Shown in pieces: positions 33,884 to 42,147 of a stretch of DNA of 64,000 nt. The stretch lies in assembly GCA_963739795.1 (NCBI GenBank), contig CAVUBL010000011.1, forward strand, positions 372,001 to 436,000, in the 5' to 3' direction. The notes beneath the pieces are model-generated. The model did no database searches. It was not told where the DNA came from and worked only from the letters and a program-made list of their open reading frames with translations. The stretch is from CAVUBL01 sp963739795 (GTDB lineage: Bacteria; Acidobacteriota; Thermoanaerobaculia; Multivoradales; DATKCC01). A program made the translations under genes and the position numbers. Position 1 is the first letter of the stretch; every line of letters starts with the position of its first letter.

Positions 33884-33911
33884 CGCGCCGTCTCGTGACC
33901 GAGGCGGCGCG
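33884..33911 (+). terminator. Terminator after maeB
   Basis: CGCGCCGTCTC pairs with GAGGCGGCGCG (11 bp, one G-U) with loop GTGACC, directly after the stop codon. Confidence 0.65.
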
Positions 33912-33990
33912 ACCGAGAGCCCCCGCGGGCTGCTAGAATCGGGGGCAATCGACGGACCCTCACCTCACACAGCAGCAGGAGGCAGCCAAC

Positions 33991-34611
33991 ATGAAACGTT
34001 CCCTTATTTTCGCGACCTGCGCAGCGCTGCTGGCCGTCGCCGCAGCGCCGGCCTTCGCCAAGAACGACAAGCCGCGGATCGCCGTCCTCGCCTTCCAGAA
34101 CAAGGCCGACAACCAGTGGTGGTCGAGCGGCGGTGCCGAGGCCGCCCAGGACGTCTTCGTCACCGAGCTGGTCAAGAGCGGCAAATTCCGGGTCATCGAC
34201 CGCGAGCGGCTCGATGCGCTGATGCGCGAGAAGAACCTCAGCCTGTCCGGCGACATCGATCCCTCGACCGCCGTGCGCGTCGGCAAGCTGATCGGTGTCG
34301 AGTACTTCCTCACCGGGGCCGTGACCGAGTACGGCGCCACGGACACCAGCGCTCACGGCCGCGGCATCCACCGCCTCCCGGGCTTCTCCGCCGGCAAACG
34401 GACCTTCGTGGCCGCCATGAACGCGCGGATCATCGACGCCGAGACCGGTGAGATCCTGTGGGCCGACGAGGCGCGCAACGAGGACGCCCACATGAAGCTC
34501 TCCATCGGCGGCTTCGGCGGCGGCGTGGACAACGACTCCCGGATGTTCGACAAGGTGATGAAGCCGGTCATCGAGGAGCTGACAGCCAGCATCAAGGCGG
34601 CCGACCTGTAA
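33991..34611 (+). CDS. CsgG/curli-assembly-like secreted protein
   Basis: The 206-residue protein has a Sec signal (SLIFATCAALLAVAAAPAFAK). The rest matches the CsgG-type fold: RIAVLAFQNKADNQWW, VFVTELVKSGKFRVIDRERLDALMREKNL, VGKLIGVEYFLTGAVTEYG and MNARIIDAETGEILWADEA. No lipobox Cys is present, so it is probably periplasmic, unlike CsgG itself, which is a lipoprotein pore. A partner curli operon is not visible. AGGAGG lies about 11 bases upstream of the ATG, a TAGAAT -10-like hexamer lies about 50 bases upstream, and a strong terminator follows. Confidence 0.8.
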   Translation: MKRSLIFATCAALLAVAAAPAFAKNDKPRIAVLAFQNKADNQWWSSGGAEAAQDVFVTELVKSGKFRVIDRERLDALMREKNLSLSGDIDPSTAVRVGKLIGVEYFLTGAVTEYGATDTSAHGRGIHRLPGFSAGKRTFVAAMNARIIDAETGEILWADEARNEDAHMKLSIGGFGGGVDNDSRMFDKVMKPVIEELTASIKAADL

Positions 34612-34641
34612 GGCTCGAACCCCACCCCTCCCGTACCGCAG

Positions 34642-34672
34642 CGGCCCGGCGTCTCGCAGAGAGGCCGGGCCG
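34642..34672 (+). terminator. Strong terminator after the CsgG-like gene
   Basis: CGGCCCGGC pairs with GCCGGGCCG and the stem extends inward (TCTC/GAGA) after one mismatch; tail TCGTGTCT. Confidence 0.7.
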
Positions 34673-34758
34673 TCGTGTCTCCGGCTGTCTTTCGATGCCG
34701 GGGGGTCTTGTCCCAAACGTCGGGCGCCCCGCACTCAAGTACCGGAGCCACTTATGCG

Positions 34759-36438
34759 ATGAAATTCCTTCGATTCGTCTTCAGCCGCTCGGGCAAGGCC
34801 CGCCGCTTACTCTTCGGGGCCGTCGTGGTGGGAATGGTGGCCGGCTCCGGGAGCGTGGGTTTGCTCACCCTCGTCAACCGGAGCCTGCGCCAGGGAGCCC
34901 ATCCTACGCTGGCCCACATCGGGCTGCTGTTCGCCGGCCTGTGCGTCCTCGTGACCGTGGGCCGGGTGAGCTCGGTAGGGCTGCTCAGCCTCCTCGGCCA
35001 GGGGATGGTCAAGGACCTTCGCCTGGAGCTCAGCCGCCAGATCCTGGCCGCTCCACTGCCCACCCTCGAGGAGCTGGGTCCCCACCGACTCCTCGCCACC
35101 CTGACCAACGACATCAACGCCCTCACCCAGGCGCTGGTCTTCGTGCCCGTAGTGTTCATCAACGGAACCATCGTGGTGGGCTGCCTGGGCTACCTGGCGT
35201 GGCTCGATTCCAGGCTGTTCCTCATGCTCCTCGGCGTGGTGGTCGTGGGTGTGGCCACCTACCGGCTGCCGGCGGCGCTCGGAATCCGGCGGTTCCAGGA
35301 GGCTCGCGAGGAGCAGGACGCGCTGTTTCGCCATTTCAAGGCGCTGACCGACGGGGTCAAGGAGCTCAAGCTCCACCGGCGCCGGCGCTGGGCCTTCGCC
35401 GGATACCTGACGGAGACCGTCGAGCGGGTGCGGCACCTGCGTGTCGTCGCAGCGCTGATCTACGGCACCGCGGCGTCCTGGGGGCACTTGCTCTTCTTCG
35501 TGGTCATCGGCGTCCTGCTGCTCGCACGCCCCGATTTCATCGGCGCGAGCCACGACACTCTGGTGGGCTATACCCTCGTTCTGCTCTACATGATGAGCCC
35601 CCTGCAGAACCTCCTCGACAACCTGCCCGTCCTGGGCCGCGCCGAAGTGGCGGTGGACAAAGTGCAGAACCTGGGCTTCTCCCTGGCGTCGGTCCAGGAG
35701 GCGGGACTCGACGAGCCGCCGGCCGACGAGGCGGAGCCGGCTTGGGAGCGCCTCGAGCTACGCGGCGTGACCCACACCTACCGTCGGGAGGGCCAGGACC
35801 GGGACTTCCAGCTCGGGCCGGTGGACCTGGCGCTGGCGCCGGGGGAGCTGGTCTTTCTGGTCGGAGGCAACGGCAGCGGCAAGACCACCCTGGCCAAGAT
35901 CCTGTTGGGTCTCTACGCCCCCGATGAGGGGGCCGTCGAAGTCGACGGCCGGCCGGTCGCGAGCGGCGAAGGCCTGGACGAGTATCGCCAGCTCTTCTCG
36001 GCCGTCTTCTCGGACTTCTTCCTGTTCGAGAACCTGCTCGGGCTCGAGACCGCCGATGTCGACGAACAGGCGCGGCGCTACCTCCAGGCCCTGCAGCTCT
36101 CCCACAAGGTCGAGGTGCAGGGCGGCCGACTCTCGACGACCGAGCTGTCCCAGGGCCAGCGCAAGCGCCTCGCCCTGCTCACCGCCTACCTGGAAGACCG
36201 GCCGATCTACCTCTTCGACGAGTGGGCGGCGGACCAGGACCCCATGTTCAAGGAGATCTTCTACCGGGAGATCCTCGCCGAGCTCCAGCGGCGCGGCAAG
36301 ACCGTCGTGGTCATCAGCCACGACGATCGTTACTACCCTCTCGCCGATCGGGTGATCAAGCTCGAGGACGGCCAGCTCGAGTACGACGGCCCCTGGGAGG
36401 ATGCCCAGGGGCTTCCGGGCCTCGCCCACGCCCGCTGA
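34759..36438 (+). CDS. Cyclic-peptide-type ABC exporter (fused permease-ATPase, SyrD/PvdE-like)
   Basis: ATG 34759 gives 559 residues. The N-terminal ~330 hold six membrane segments (e.g. LLFGAVVVGMVAGSGSVGLL, FVPVVFINGTIVVGCLGYL). The ATPase has Walker A VGGNGSGKTTLAKI, signature LSQGQRKRLAL, Walker B PIYLFDEWAADQDP and H-loop VVISHDD. The FDEWAADQDP Walker B and the KELKLHRRRR segment after the third membrane span are typical of the TIGR01194 group that exports siderophore or cyclic peptide products. No NRPS or RiPP genes are in the window, so the cargo is unknown. An in-frame start at 34675 would overlap the GC-rich tail of the upstream terminator region and is not supported by homology-like sequence. 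Confidence 0.87.
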   Translation: MKFLRFVFSRSGKARRLLFGAVVVGMVAGSGSVGLLTLVNRSLRQGAHPTLAHIGLLFAGLCVLVTVGRVSSVGLLSLLGQGMVKDLRLELSRQILAAPLPTLEELGPHRLLATLTNDINALTQALVFVPVVFINGTIVVGCLGYLAWLDSRLFLMLLGVVVVGVATYRLPAALGIRRFQEAREEQDALFRHFKALTDGVKELKLHRRRRWAFAGYLTETVERVRHLRVVAALIYGTAASWGHLLFFVVIGVLLLARPDFIGASHDTLVGYTLVLLYMMSPLQNLLDNLPVLGRAEVAVDKVQNLGFSLASVQEAGLDEPPADEAEPAWERLELRGVTHTYRREGQDRDFQLGPVDLALAPGELVFLVGGNGSGKTTLAKILLGLYAPDEGAVEVDGRPVASGEGLDEYRQLFSAVFSDFFLFENLLGLETADVDEQARRYLQALQLSHKVEVQGGRLSTTELSQGQRKRLALLTAYLEDRPIYLFDEWAADQDPMFKEIFYREILAELQRRGKTVVVISHDDRYYPLADRVIKLEDGQLEYDGPWEDAQGLPGLAHAR

Positions 36439-36458
36439 ACGAACAGGCCCTACTGCCG

Positions 36459-36639
36459 CGGCAGGTAGGTGGCCGCTCCAGAAATGCGGTCAAGCACCGA
36501 GGGCGCCGAGGCGCCGCCCCGGCCAGGCGCTCGACCGAGGCATACCCGGAGGTCTGTCGCAGGGAGAGCAACGCCGTCCGGGGCGGATGCATCGGCGGCC
36601 GAATGCCAGCGCATTTCTGACGCGGGCGCCTACCTGCCG
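36459..36639. repeat. Long imperfect inverted repeat between convergent genes (MITE-like or bidirectional terminator)
   Basis: A 30-bp arm at 36459-36488 (CGGCAGGTAGG...CAGAAATGCG) matches the reverse complement of 36610-36639 at about 26 of 30 positions. The arms are separated by about 121 bp. The right arm covers the last codons of the pseudokinase-TonB gene. Each convergent transcript would carry a long hairpin. No direct target repeat is obvious, so mobile origin is unproven. Confidence 0.55.
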
Positions 36640-38612
36640 AAGACGAAGCGCACGGTCATCCACATCTTCACCTTGACGCCGTACTTGGTGGCGGCCTCGT
36701 AGGTGGAAGAGCGGGCCGCGGCGAGGGCGGCCCGGTCGAAGCCGAAGCCGACCTTCCGCCCGTCGATCTCGGCGTCGGCGACCTTACCGTTCTCGTCCAC
36801 GAGGACCCGGACGTCGACGGTGGCCGTCTTGTTGAGGCGGGCGGCCACCGGCGGGTACTCCGGCGTGGCCCGGCGCACCACGCGCGGCGCGATGACTCCG
36901 GGCCCTCCCTGGACCAGCTCGCCCACCCGGACCTGGGGCTGAACCGGAGCGGGCTTGGGTTGGGGCGCCGGCTGGCTTTGCTGCTGGGCGGCCTGGCCCT
37001 GCCGTGCCGGGGTGCCGGCTCCCGGCGCGCCCTGGCCGGCGGTCTGGTCCTGGGCGGCCATGCCGGTGGCCTCGGGCGGTGGGCTGACGGTCTCGGCGGC
37101 CTTCTTGGCGGCCTCGTCAGCGGCCTTCTTCTTGGCGGCCTCGTCAGCGGCCTTCTTCGCCTCCTCCTCGCGCCGGGCGCGCTCGGCCGCGGCCTGCTGC
37201 GCGTCCTGGAGCTGGTGCTGCATGTCCGTGATCTGCTTGTCGTACTGGTCCTTGAGGTTCGCCTCCATGGCCTTGGTCTTCTCTTCGACCATCTTGTCGA
37301 TCTGGGCCTGGAGCTCGGCGGCGTCGGGGCTCGGCGGCGGCGGCTCCTCCTGCTGGACCTCGGCGACGGGCATTTGAGCCTGGGCCTGTGCCATCGGCGG
37401 TGCGGCGGTCGGCTGCTCGCTCTTGGGGGCGAACACCGTGAAGTAGAGACCGGCGGCCACCGCCACCAAGACGGCCGCGGCCACGGCGATCCAGAGCCCC
37501 TTCTTCGATCCGGCCGCGGTCTCCTCCGTCGCTCCCGGCCCTTCGAGGCCGTAGCGGGCCCGCACGGCCGCCGTGTCGTCCGGAGCCGAGGCGGCGGGGC
37601 TCGCCGGGTCCACCACCGCCCGGGGCACGGCCATCGTCTCGGCGCCGGCCACGCTGGAGATCTGGGAAATCGGCACCTCCAGGGTCTTCTCGGCTTCGAT
37701 CTCGCGGCTCTCGCGCTCGATCTCGTCGCGGAAGAGGTTGTGCATGAAGAAGGCGAGGTTGAAGGTGGTGGCGTTGTAGCTCCCCTCGGACATCAACTTG
37801 GACAGGAGCTTGTGCCAGCTCGGTGCATCGGAGATCCGCTCGGCGGCCGGCGCCAGGCTTCGCTTGAGCAGCGTCGCCACGGCAGCGGGCAGGGGGGTGC
37901 CCTCCGCGGCCAGGCGCGCCTGGTCGATGAGCGCCCCGTAGCCCTCGGACGTGGTCATAGGCACCGGCCGTCCGGTGAGCAGCTCGAGGAGGATGGCGCC
38001 CAGGGAGAAGACGTCCGAGGCCTTGGTCGGCTCTCCTCCGCTGCGCACCTCGGGGGCGAGGTAGCGCTGGATCCCCTCGGGCAAGGAGCCGGCCTGGGCC
38101 GCCAGACCGGGCCCCGCCGCGAAGCCGAGCAGCCGGGTCTCACCCTCGTTGGAGACCATGGTGAGCTGGGGGACCACCATCCCGTGGAGCACTCGGTCGC
38201 CGCCGAGGCGGGCCTCGTAGGCCGCGGTCAGGGCCAGCCCGATGCGGTCGGCGATGAGCAGCGCGTGGTCCGTGGGGAAGGGCGAGCTCTCCCGCGCCGC
38301 CTGGGAGATGAGCGTCGCCAGGTCCTTGCCCGAGATGTAGTCATAGGCGACGTAGGGCACTCCGCGCACCCGCCCGGCGTCGACGCCGCTGCCGATGTTG
38401 GGGCTCTTGAGGGCGCGCTGGAGGTCCTGGCGGCCCGACAGGATCTTCCACAGCCCCTCGGCGTCGAGGCCCTGGCCGTTGAAGACGCGCAGCAGGACCA
38501 CCTGTTCGAGGCCCTGCTGGCCCATGCGGCCGGCGCGGAAGCTCTCCCCCAGGGCATCGTCGGCGAGCTTCTTTAGAAGGAGGTATTTCCCGAACTCTTC
38601 GCGGGTGTTCAT
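36630..38612 (-). CDS. Pseudokinase - transmembrane - TonB C-terminal fusion protein
   Basis: The 660-residue protein starts with a Ser/Thr kinase-like domain (about 8-285) that keeps the C-lobe landmarks APEVRSGGEPTKASDVFSLGAILLELLTGR. It has lost catalysis: the HRDxKxxN loop reads LHGMVVPQLT (142-151), DFG reads LLGFAAG (161-167), and the ATP lysine position reads VVLLRVF. A membrane segment follows (KKGLWIAVAAAVLVAVAAGL, about 370-390), then a Pro-rich stretch, an Ala/Lys/Glu coiled coil (about 425-505) and a TonB-type C-terminal domain (RRATPEYPPVAARLN to the end). So the kinase-like part is cytoplasmic and the TonB end periplasmic. It may sense a ligand inside and contact an outer-membrane partner. 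No ExbB/ExbD is nearby. A good promoter lies upstream. Confidence 0.85.
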   Translation of the reverse strand: MNTREEFGKYLLLKKLADDALGESFRAGRMGQQGLEQVVLLRVFNGQGLDAEGLWKILSGRQDLQRALKSPNIGSGVDAGRVRGVPYVAYDYISGKDLATLISQAARESSPFPTDHALLIADRIGLALTAAYEARLGGDRVLHGMVVPQLTMVSNEGETRLLGFAAGPGLAAQAGSLPEGIQRYLAPEVRSGGEPTKASDVFSLGAILLELLTGRPVPMTTSEGYGALIDQARLAAEGTPLPAAVATLLKRSLAPAAERISDAPSWHKLLSKLMSEGSYNATTFNLAFFMHNLFRDEIERESREIEAEKTLEVPISQISSVAGAETMAVPRAVVDPASPAASAPDDTAAVRARYGLEGPGATEETAAGSKKGLWIAVAAAVLVAVAAGLYFTVFAPKSEQPTAAPPMAQAQAQMPVAEVQQEEPPPPSPDAAELQAQIDKMVEEKTKAMEANLKDQYDKQITDMQHQLQDAQQAAAERARREEEAKKAADEAAKKKAADEAAKKAAETVSPPPEATGMAAQDQTAGQGAPGAGTPARQGQAAQQQSQPAPQPKPAPVQPQVRVGELVQGGPGVIAPRVVRRATPEYPPVAARLNKTATVDVRVLVDENGKVADAEIDGRKVGFGFDRAALAAARSSTYEAATKYGVKVKMWMTVRFVFGR

Positions 38613-38687
38613 GCGGCATCCCTCCTCGAGGCCGACCGGACGTCGCGCGGCCGGCGATACGACGTCATGTTATGGACCGTAACCCTC

Positions 38688-38717
38688 TTGATACACCCGC
38701 GCCTTGCGAGCTGTCAA
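38688..38717 (-). promoter_or_regulatory. Sigma70-type promoter of the pseudokinase-TonB gene
   Basis: On the minus strand TTGACA (38717-38712), 18 bases, TATCAA (38693-38688). The leader to ATG 38612 is about 70 bases. Confidence 0.6.
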
Positions 38718-38854
38718 TCTCTGGGGCCTCGAAATTCTCGAGGTGTGCAGGCCGCCTGTGCCCCTGCTCGATGCCGTCGTGCCGCCCTCCCGCTCGCGCG
38801 GACCGGGGTCTGGCGGGTTTCATCCTCGGGCCTTCCTCCAAGCAGAGATCCGTT

Positions 38855-38914
38855 GGATCGCCCCCTATCCCCTCGATCCCCTTCCCACCCTCGCGGGGGG
38901 AAGGGGACGCCCCC
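38855..38914 (-). repeat. Dispersed palindromic element, copy E
   Basis: On the minus strand GGGGCGTCCCCTTCCCCCCG, then CGAGGGTGGGAAGGGGATCG, then AGGGGATAGGGGGCGATCC. It differs from the actB unit at only a few positions and is likewise open in one frame (SPREGGKGIEGIGGDP). Confidence 0.75.
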
Positions 38915-38980
38915 GCCCGCGTCGGTAGGAGGGGGGATCGAGTCTTGTGTCCCGCGGCGGAGGGCCTCCGCCGTCCACCC

Positions 38981-40201
38981 TCAGTGGCCGCCCGCCTTCT
39001 TGCCCTGCTTGCGCTCCTCGGCCCAGCGCTTGAGCCAGTAGCGCTTCTGCCAGCGGCGGACGTTGGCATTGTGCTCGGCCAGGGTCTTCGAGAAGACGTG
39101 GGTGCCGTCGTTGCGGCTGACGAAGTACAAGTAGCCGACATCGGCCGGCGCCGCCGCCGCCTCCAGGCTGCCGAGCCCCGGCGAGGCGATGGGCCCCGGG
39201 GGCAGACCGCCGAAGCGGTAGGTGTTGTAGGGCGAGTCGATCTTCAGGTTCTCGCGGGTCAGGTTGCCGTTCCAGGTCCCCCGGAGCTTGAGGGCGAAGA
39301 TCACCGTCGGGTCGGCGTACAGCCCCATCCCGGTCTCCAGGCGGTTGCGGTAGACGGCGGCGATGACCGGGCGCTCGGCGTCGACCTTGGCCTCTTTCTC
39401 GACGATGCTCGCCAGGGTCACGACCTGGTGCACGGTGAGAGCGCGTCGGTGGGCCCGGCTCGAGCCGTCCGTGGTCAGGGGCACCACCGGCTCGTCCGGC
39501 GGCCGGTCCTCTTCCCCAGGCGCCTTCTGGAGGTGCGAGGCGGCGGGAACCCGCACGGTCTCGGCGCCTTGGCCTGCCTCGGCGCCGCTGGAGCCCCCGG
39601 AAGAAGACGGGCCGAGCAGCGGCCGGACCCGGGTCTCGAACCGGTCGCGGAAGGTCTGGACCATGGTGGTCACGATCTGGCGCTCGCTCGCCCCGCGGGC
39701 GAAGGAGTAGGTCTCCGGAAAGAGGTAGCCCTCCAGGTCCCGGGCCTCGGGGTCGAGATCCGAGATCGGGCTCGGATCGCGCATGGCCGCCACGAAGGCC
39801 GTCCGGTCGCCGAAGCCGGCGCGGGCCAGGGCGTCGGCGGTCTCCTCCAGGGTGAGCCCCTCGACCACCGTCACCCGGTGGAGCACCACGTCGCCCCGGA
39901 TCAGCTCGTCGAGGACCTCGACGGTGGACAGCGGGGCGTCGAACCGGTACTCGCCTGCCTTGAGCGGCGGGTCGTGCAGGTCGTAGACGAGATAGGCACG
40001 GGCCAGCCGTGCGTCGGGGATCAGGCCCTCCTCCTCGAGTCGGGCGAGGATGCTGCCCGCGTCGGTGCCCGGCTCGACGACCAGCGTCCGCGCGCCCGGG
40101 GAGACCGGCCGGTGCAGGGTGCTCCAGGCCCACCAGCCGGCGCCCGCCGCCGCCAGCAGGGCGACGAGGACGAGACAACCGATGGCCTTGAGTGCGCGCA
40201 T
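38981..40201 (-). CDS. mltG: Endolytic murein transglycosylase MltG
   Basis: The 406-residue protein has one N-terminal membrane anchor (CLVLVALLAAAGAGWWAW). A LysM-like YceG region follows (VVEPGTDAGSILARLEEEGLI), then the catalytic domain with LEGYLFPETYSF, ASIVEKEAKV (catalytic Glu), VIAAVYRNRL, ADPTVIFAL and SPYNTYRFGGLPPGPIASPG. The enzyme cuts nascent glycan strands and is thought to end peptidoglycan polymerisation. It follows ruvX on the same strand with a 58-bp gap, a common pairing. The loop around residues 200-245 (SSSGGSSGAEAGQG) is a low-complexity insertion absent from typical members. Confidence 0.93.
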   Translation of the reverse strand: MRALKAIGCLVLVALLAAAGAGWWAWSTLHRPVSPGARTLVVEPGTDAGSILARLEEEGLIPDARLARAYLVYDLHDPPLKAGEYRFDAPLSTVEVLDELIRGDVVLHRVTVVEGLTLEETADALARAGFGDRTAFVAAMRDPSPISDLDPEARDLEGYLFPETYSFARGASERQIVTTMVQTFRDRFETRVRPLLGPSSSGGSSGAEAGQGAETVRVPAASHLQKAPGEEDRPPDEPVVPLTTDGSSRAHRRALTVHQVVTLASIVEKEAKVDAERPVIAAVYRNRLETGMGLYADPTVIFALKLRGTWNGNLTRENLKIDSPYNTYRFGGLPPGPIASPGLGSLEAAAAPADVGYLYFVSRNDGTHVFSKTLAEHNANVRRWQKRYWLKRWAEERKQGKKAGGH

Positions 40202-40259
40202 GAGGAGGAGCCGGCACCCCGATCCGGGAGGGTCGTCGAGGGGCCGGGAAGTGGAAAGT

Positions 40260-40712
40260 CTAGCCGACGCCGCCGTCGGCGCGGCGCCGGTCGAGCGCTT
40301 CCTGCAGCAGGATCTGTGCCGCCACCGCGTCGACCCGGCCGCTCTTGGGGCCCGCCTCGATACCGGCGGCGCCCAGTCGCCGCTCGGCCTCCACGCTGGT
40401 CAGGCTCTCGTCCACCAGCTCCACCGGCAACCCGGTCGCCGCCTCCAGGCGCCGGGCGAAGCGCGCCGCCCGCTCCGCCGCCTCACCCCGCGTGCCGTCG
40501 AGGCGCCGCGGCTCGCCGACCACCAGCCCCGCCACCCCCTCGCGCCGGACGATCTCCGAGATCCGCCGCGCCACCCCCCGGTCGTCCTTCCGCGCCACGA
40601 CGCCCAGGGGCAGCGCAAACCGCCCCTCCGGGTCCGAGATCGCCAGCCCCACCCGCTTCGAGCCGTAATCGACGCCGAGCAGGCGGCCGGAGGGAAGAGG
40701 GGCGGAGGTCAT
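40260..40712 (-). CDS. ruvX: Putative pre-16S rRNA nuclease / Holliday junction resolvase-like RuvX (YqgF)
   Basis: From ATG 40712 the protein has 150 residues, the normal family size. GRLLGVDYGSKRVGLAISD is the RNase H-like first strand with its catalytic Asp. VVGEPRRLDGTRGE, VELVDESLTSVEAERRL and the C-terminal VDAVAAQILLQEAL (second catalytic Asp) are diagnostic. It acts in the cytoplasm in 16S rRNA 5'-end maturation; a resolvase role was the original proposal. An alternative ATG at 40721 adds three residues. It lies directly upstream of mltG in the same direction. Confidence 0.92.
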   Translation of the reverse strand: MTSAPLPSGRLLGVDYGSKRVGLAISDPEGRFALPLGVVARKDDRGVARRISEIVRREGVAGLVVGEPRRLDGTRGEAAERAARFARRLEAATGLPVELVDESLTSVEAERRLGAAGIEAGPKSGRVDAVAAQILLQEALDRRRADGGVG

Positions 40713-40902
40713 GAAGGGCACTCTAACGGAACGGCCGAGGCGCGGCTCGTTCGGCCCAAAGTTCTAGCAAGCCGCGCCGTTCGCGAGGGCGAGACCTCCC
40801 GGCCCGGCCCCGGCCCGTGTGCTACGATTCCTCCGTCTGGAAGCCCTCTCCTGACCCTCGTTTCCGACCTCCCCGCACGTACTACCTCTTGAGGAGCGAG
40901 TC

Positions 40903-42084
40903 ATGGACGACATCGTCATCCTGAGCGCCGCCCGCACGCCCATCGGGTCCTTCCAGGGCGTCTTCTCGGCCCTTCCCGCCCACAAGCTCGGCGCCCGCGC
41001 CCTGAGCGCCGCCATCGAGCGCGCCGGCCTCGAGCCGGGCGACGTCGACCAGGTCAACCTGGGCTGCGTCCTGACCGCCGGCCAGGGCCAGGCCCCGGCG
41101 CGCCAGGCGGCCCTCGGCGCCGGCTGCCCGGAATCGACCGGCGCCATCACCCTGAACAAGGTCTGCGGCTCCGGCATGCGCACCCTGATGATCGCCGCCA
41201 ACGACCTGCGCTGCGGCGACTACCGGGTGGTCGCCGCCGGCGGCATGGAGAACATGAGCCAGGCCCCCTACCTGGCTGCCGGAGTGCGCGACGGCCTGCG
41301 CCTCGGCCACGGCAAGCTGGTCGACTCCATGATCCTCGACGGCCTCTGGGACCCCTACAACGACGTCCACATGGGCAACTGCGCCGAGATCTGCGCGCGC
41401 GAGTACGACTTCACCCGCGAGGCCCAGGACGCCTTCGCCCGCGAGAGCTACGACCGGGCCCGCGAGGCCACCGAAAAGGGCCTCTTCGCCGCCGAGATCG
41501 CGCCGGTCGAGGTGCCGAAGCGCAAGGGCGCCAGCGAAACCGTGGAGCGCGACGAGGAACCCTTCCGCGTCGACCTCGACCGGATGTCCACCCTCCGGCC
41601 GGCCTTCGACAAGGAGGGCACCGTCACGGCGGCCAACGCCAGCAAGATCAACGACGGCGCCGCCGCCCTCGTGCTCACCACCGCCGAACACGCCAAGGCC
41701 CTGGGCAAGAAGCCCCTCGCCCGGATCCTCGCCCACCACTCGGTGGCCCAGAAGCCCGAGTGGTTCACCACGGCTCCGGTGGCCGCCGCCCGCGGCGTCC
41801 TCGAGCGCGCCGGCCTGACCGCCTCCGACATCGACCTGTGGGAGGTCAACGAGGCCTTCGCGGTGGTCACCATGGCGTTCATCCGGGACCACGACCTCGA
41901 CCCGGCGCGGGTCAACGTCTTCGGTGGGGCGGTCGCCCTGGGCCATCCCATCGGCGCCTCGGGCGCCCGGATCGTCGTCACCCTCCTCAACGCCATGGCG
42001 CAGCGCGGCGCCCGCCGAGGATGCGCTGCGATCTGCATCGGCGGCGGAGAAGCCACCTCTCTGGTCGTCGAAAGGCTAGACTAG
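40903..42084 (+). CDS. Acetyl-CoA acetyltransferase (thiolase)
   Basis: The 393-residue enzyme condenses or cleaves acyl-CoA units. The acyl-enzyme Cys88 lies in LNKVCGSGMRT. The catalytic His is in GGAVALGHPIGASGARI, and the second catalytic Cys is in CAAICIGGGEATSL near the C-terminus. NEAFA at about 325 completes the active site. The length is that of biosynthetic/degradative type II thiolases (AtoB/PhaA); which direction it works in cannot be told. No beta-oxidation partner genes are adjacent. GAGGAG lies about 8 bases before the ATG. A weak TACGAT -10 lies about 75 bases upstream. The next gene, lptD, follows after 63 bp. Confidence 0.92.
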   Translation: MDDIVILSAARTPIGSFQGVFSALPAHKLGARALSAAIERAGLEPGDVDQVNLGCVLTAGQGQAPARQAALGAGCPESTGAITLNKVCGSGMRTLMIAANDLRCGDYRVVAAGGMENMSQAPYLAAGVRDGLRLGHGKLVDSMILDGLWDPYNDVHMGNCAEICAREYDFTREAQDAFARESYDRAREATEKGLFAAEIAPVEVPKRKGASETVERDEEPFRVDLDRMSTLRPAFDKEGTVTAANASKINDGAAALVLTTAEHAKALGKKPLARILAHHSVAQKPEWFTTAPVAAARGVLERAGLTASDIDLWEVNEAFAVVTMAFIRDHDLDPARVNVFGGAVALGHPIGASGARIVVTLLNAMAQRGARRGCAAICIGGGEATSLVVERLD

Positions 42085-42147
42085 GCGGGTCACCTCTTCG
42101 TCCAGACCGCCCTGACGCGACCCGACCCGTGCGCTCCCCGACCCCGT

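Larger units (their letters stand above)
38613..38980 (-). other. Intergenic region upstream of the pseudokinase-TonB gene
   Basis: These 368 bases hold the pseudokinase promoter (38688-38717), a GAGGAGG ribosome site about 10 bases before its ATG, and one copy of the palindromic element (38855-38914) between the promoter and the mltG stop. Nothing else is recognised. Confidence 0.5.

Noticed and set aside
33991..34611. Part of a curli operon
   Set aside because: Only the CsgG-like fold is present; it lacks a lipobox, and no CsgA/B/E/F-like genes are nearby.
34675..36438. Earlier start of the peptide exporter at 34675
   Set aside because: The extra 28 residues come from sequence directly after the CsgG terminator and show no family resemblance; ATG 34759 begins the membrane domain.
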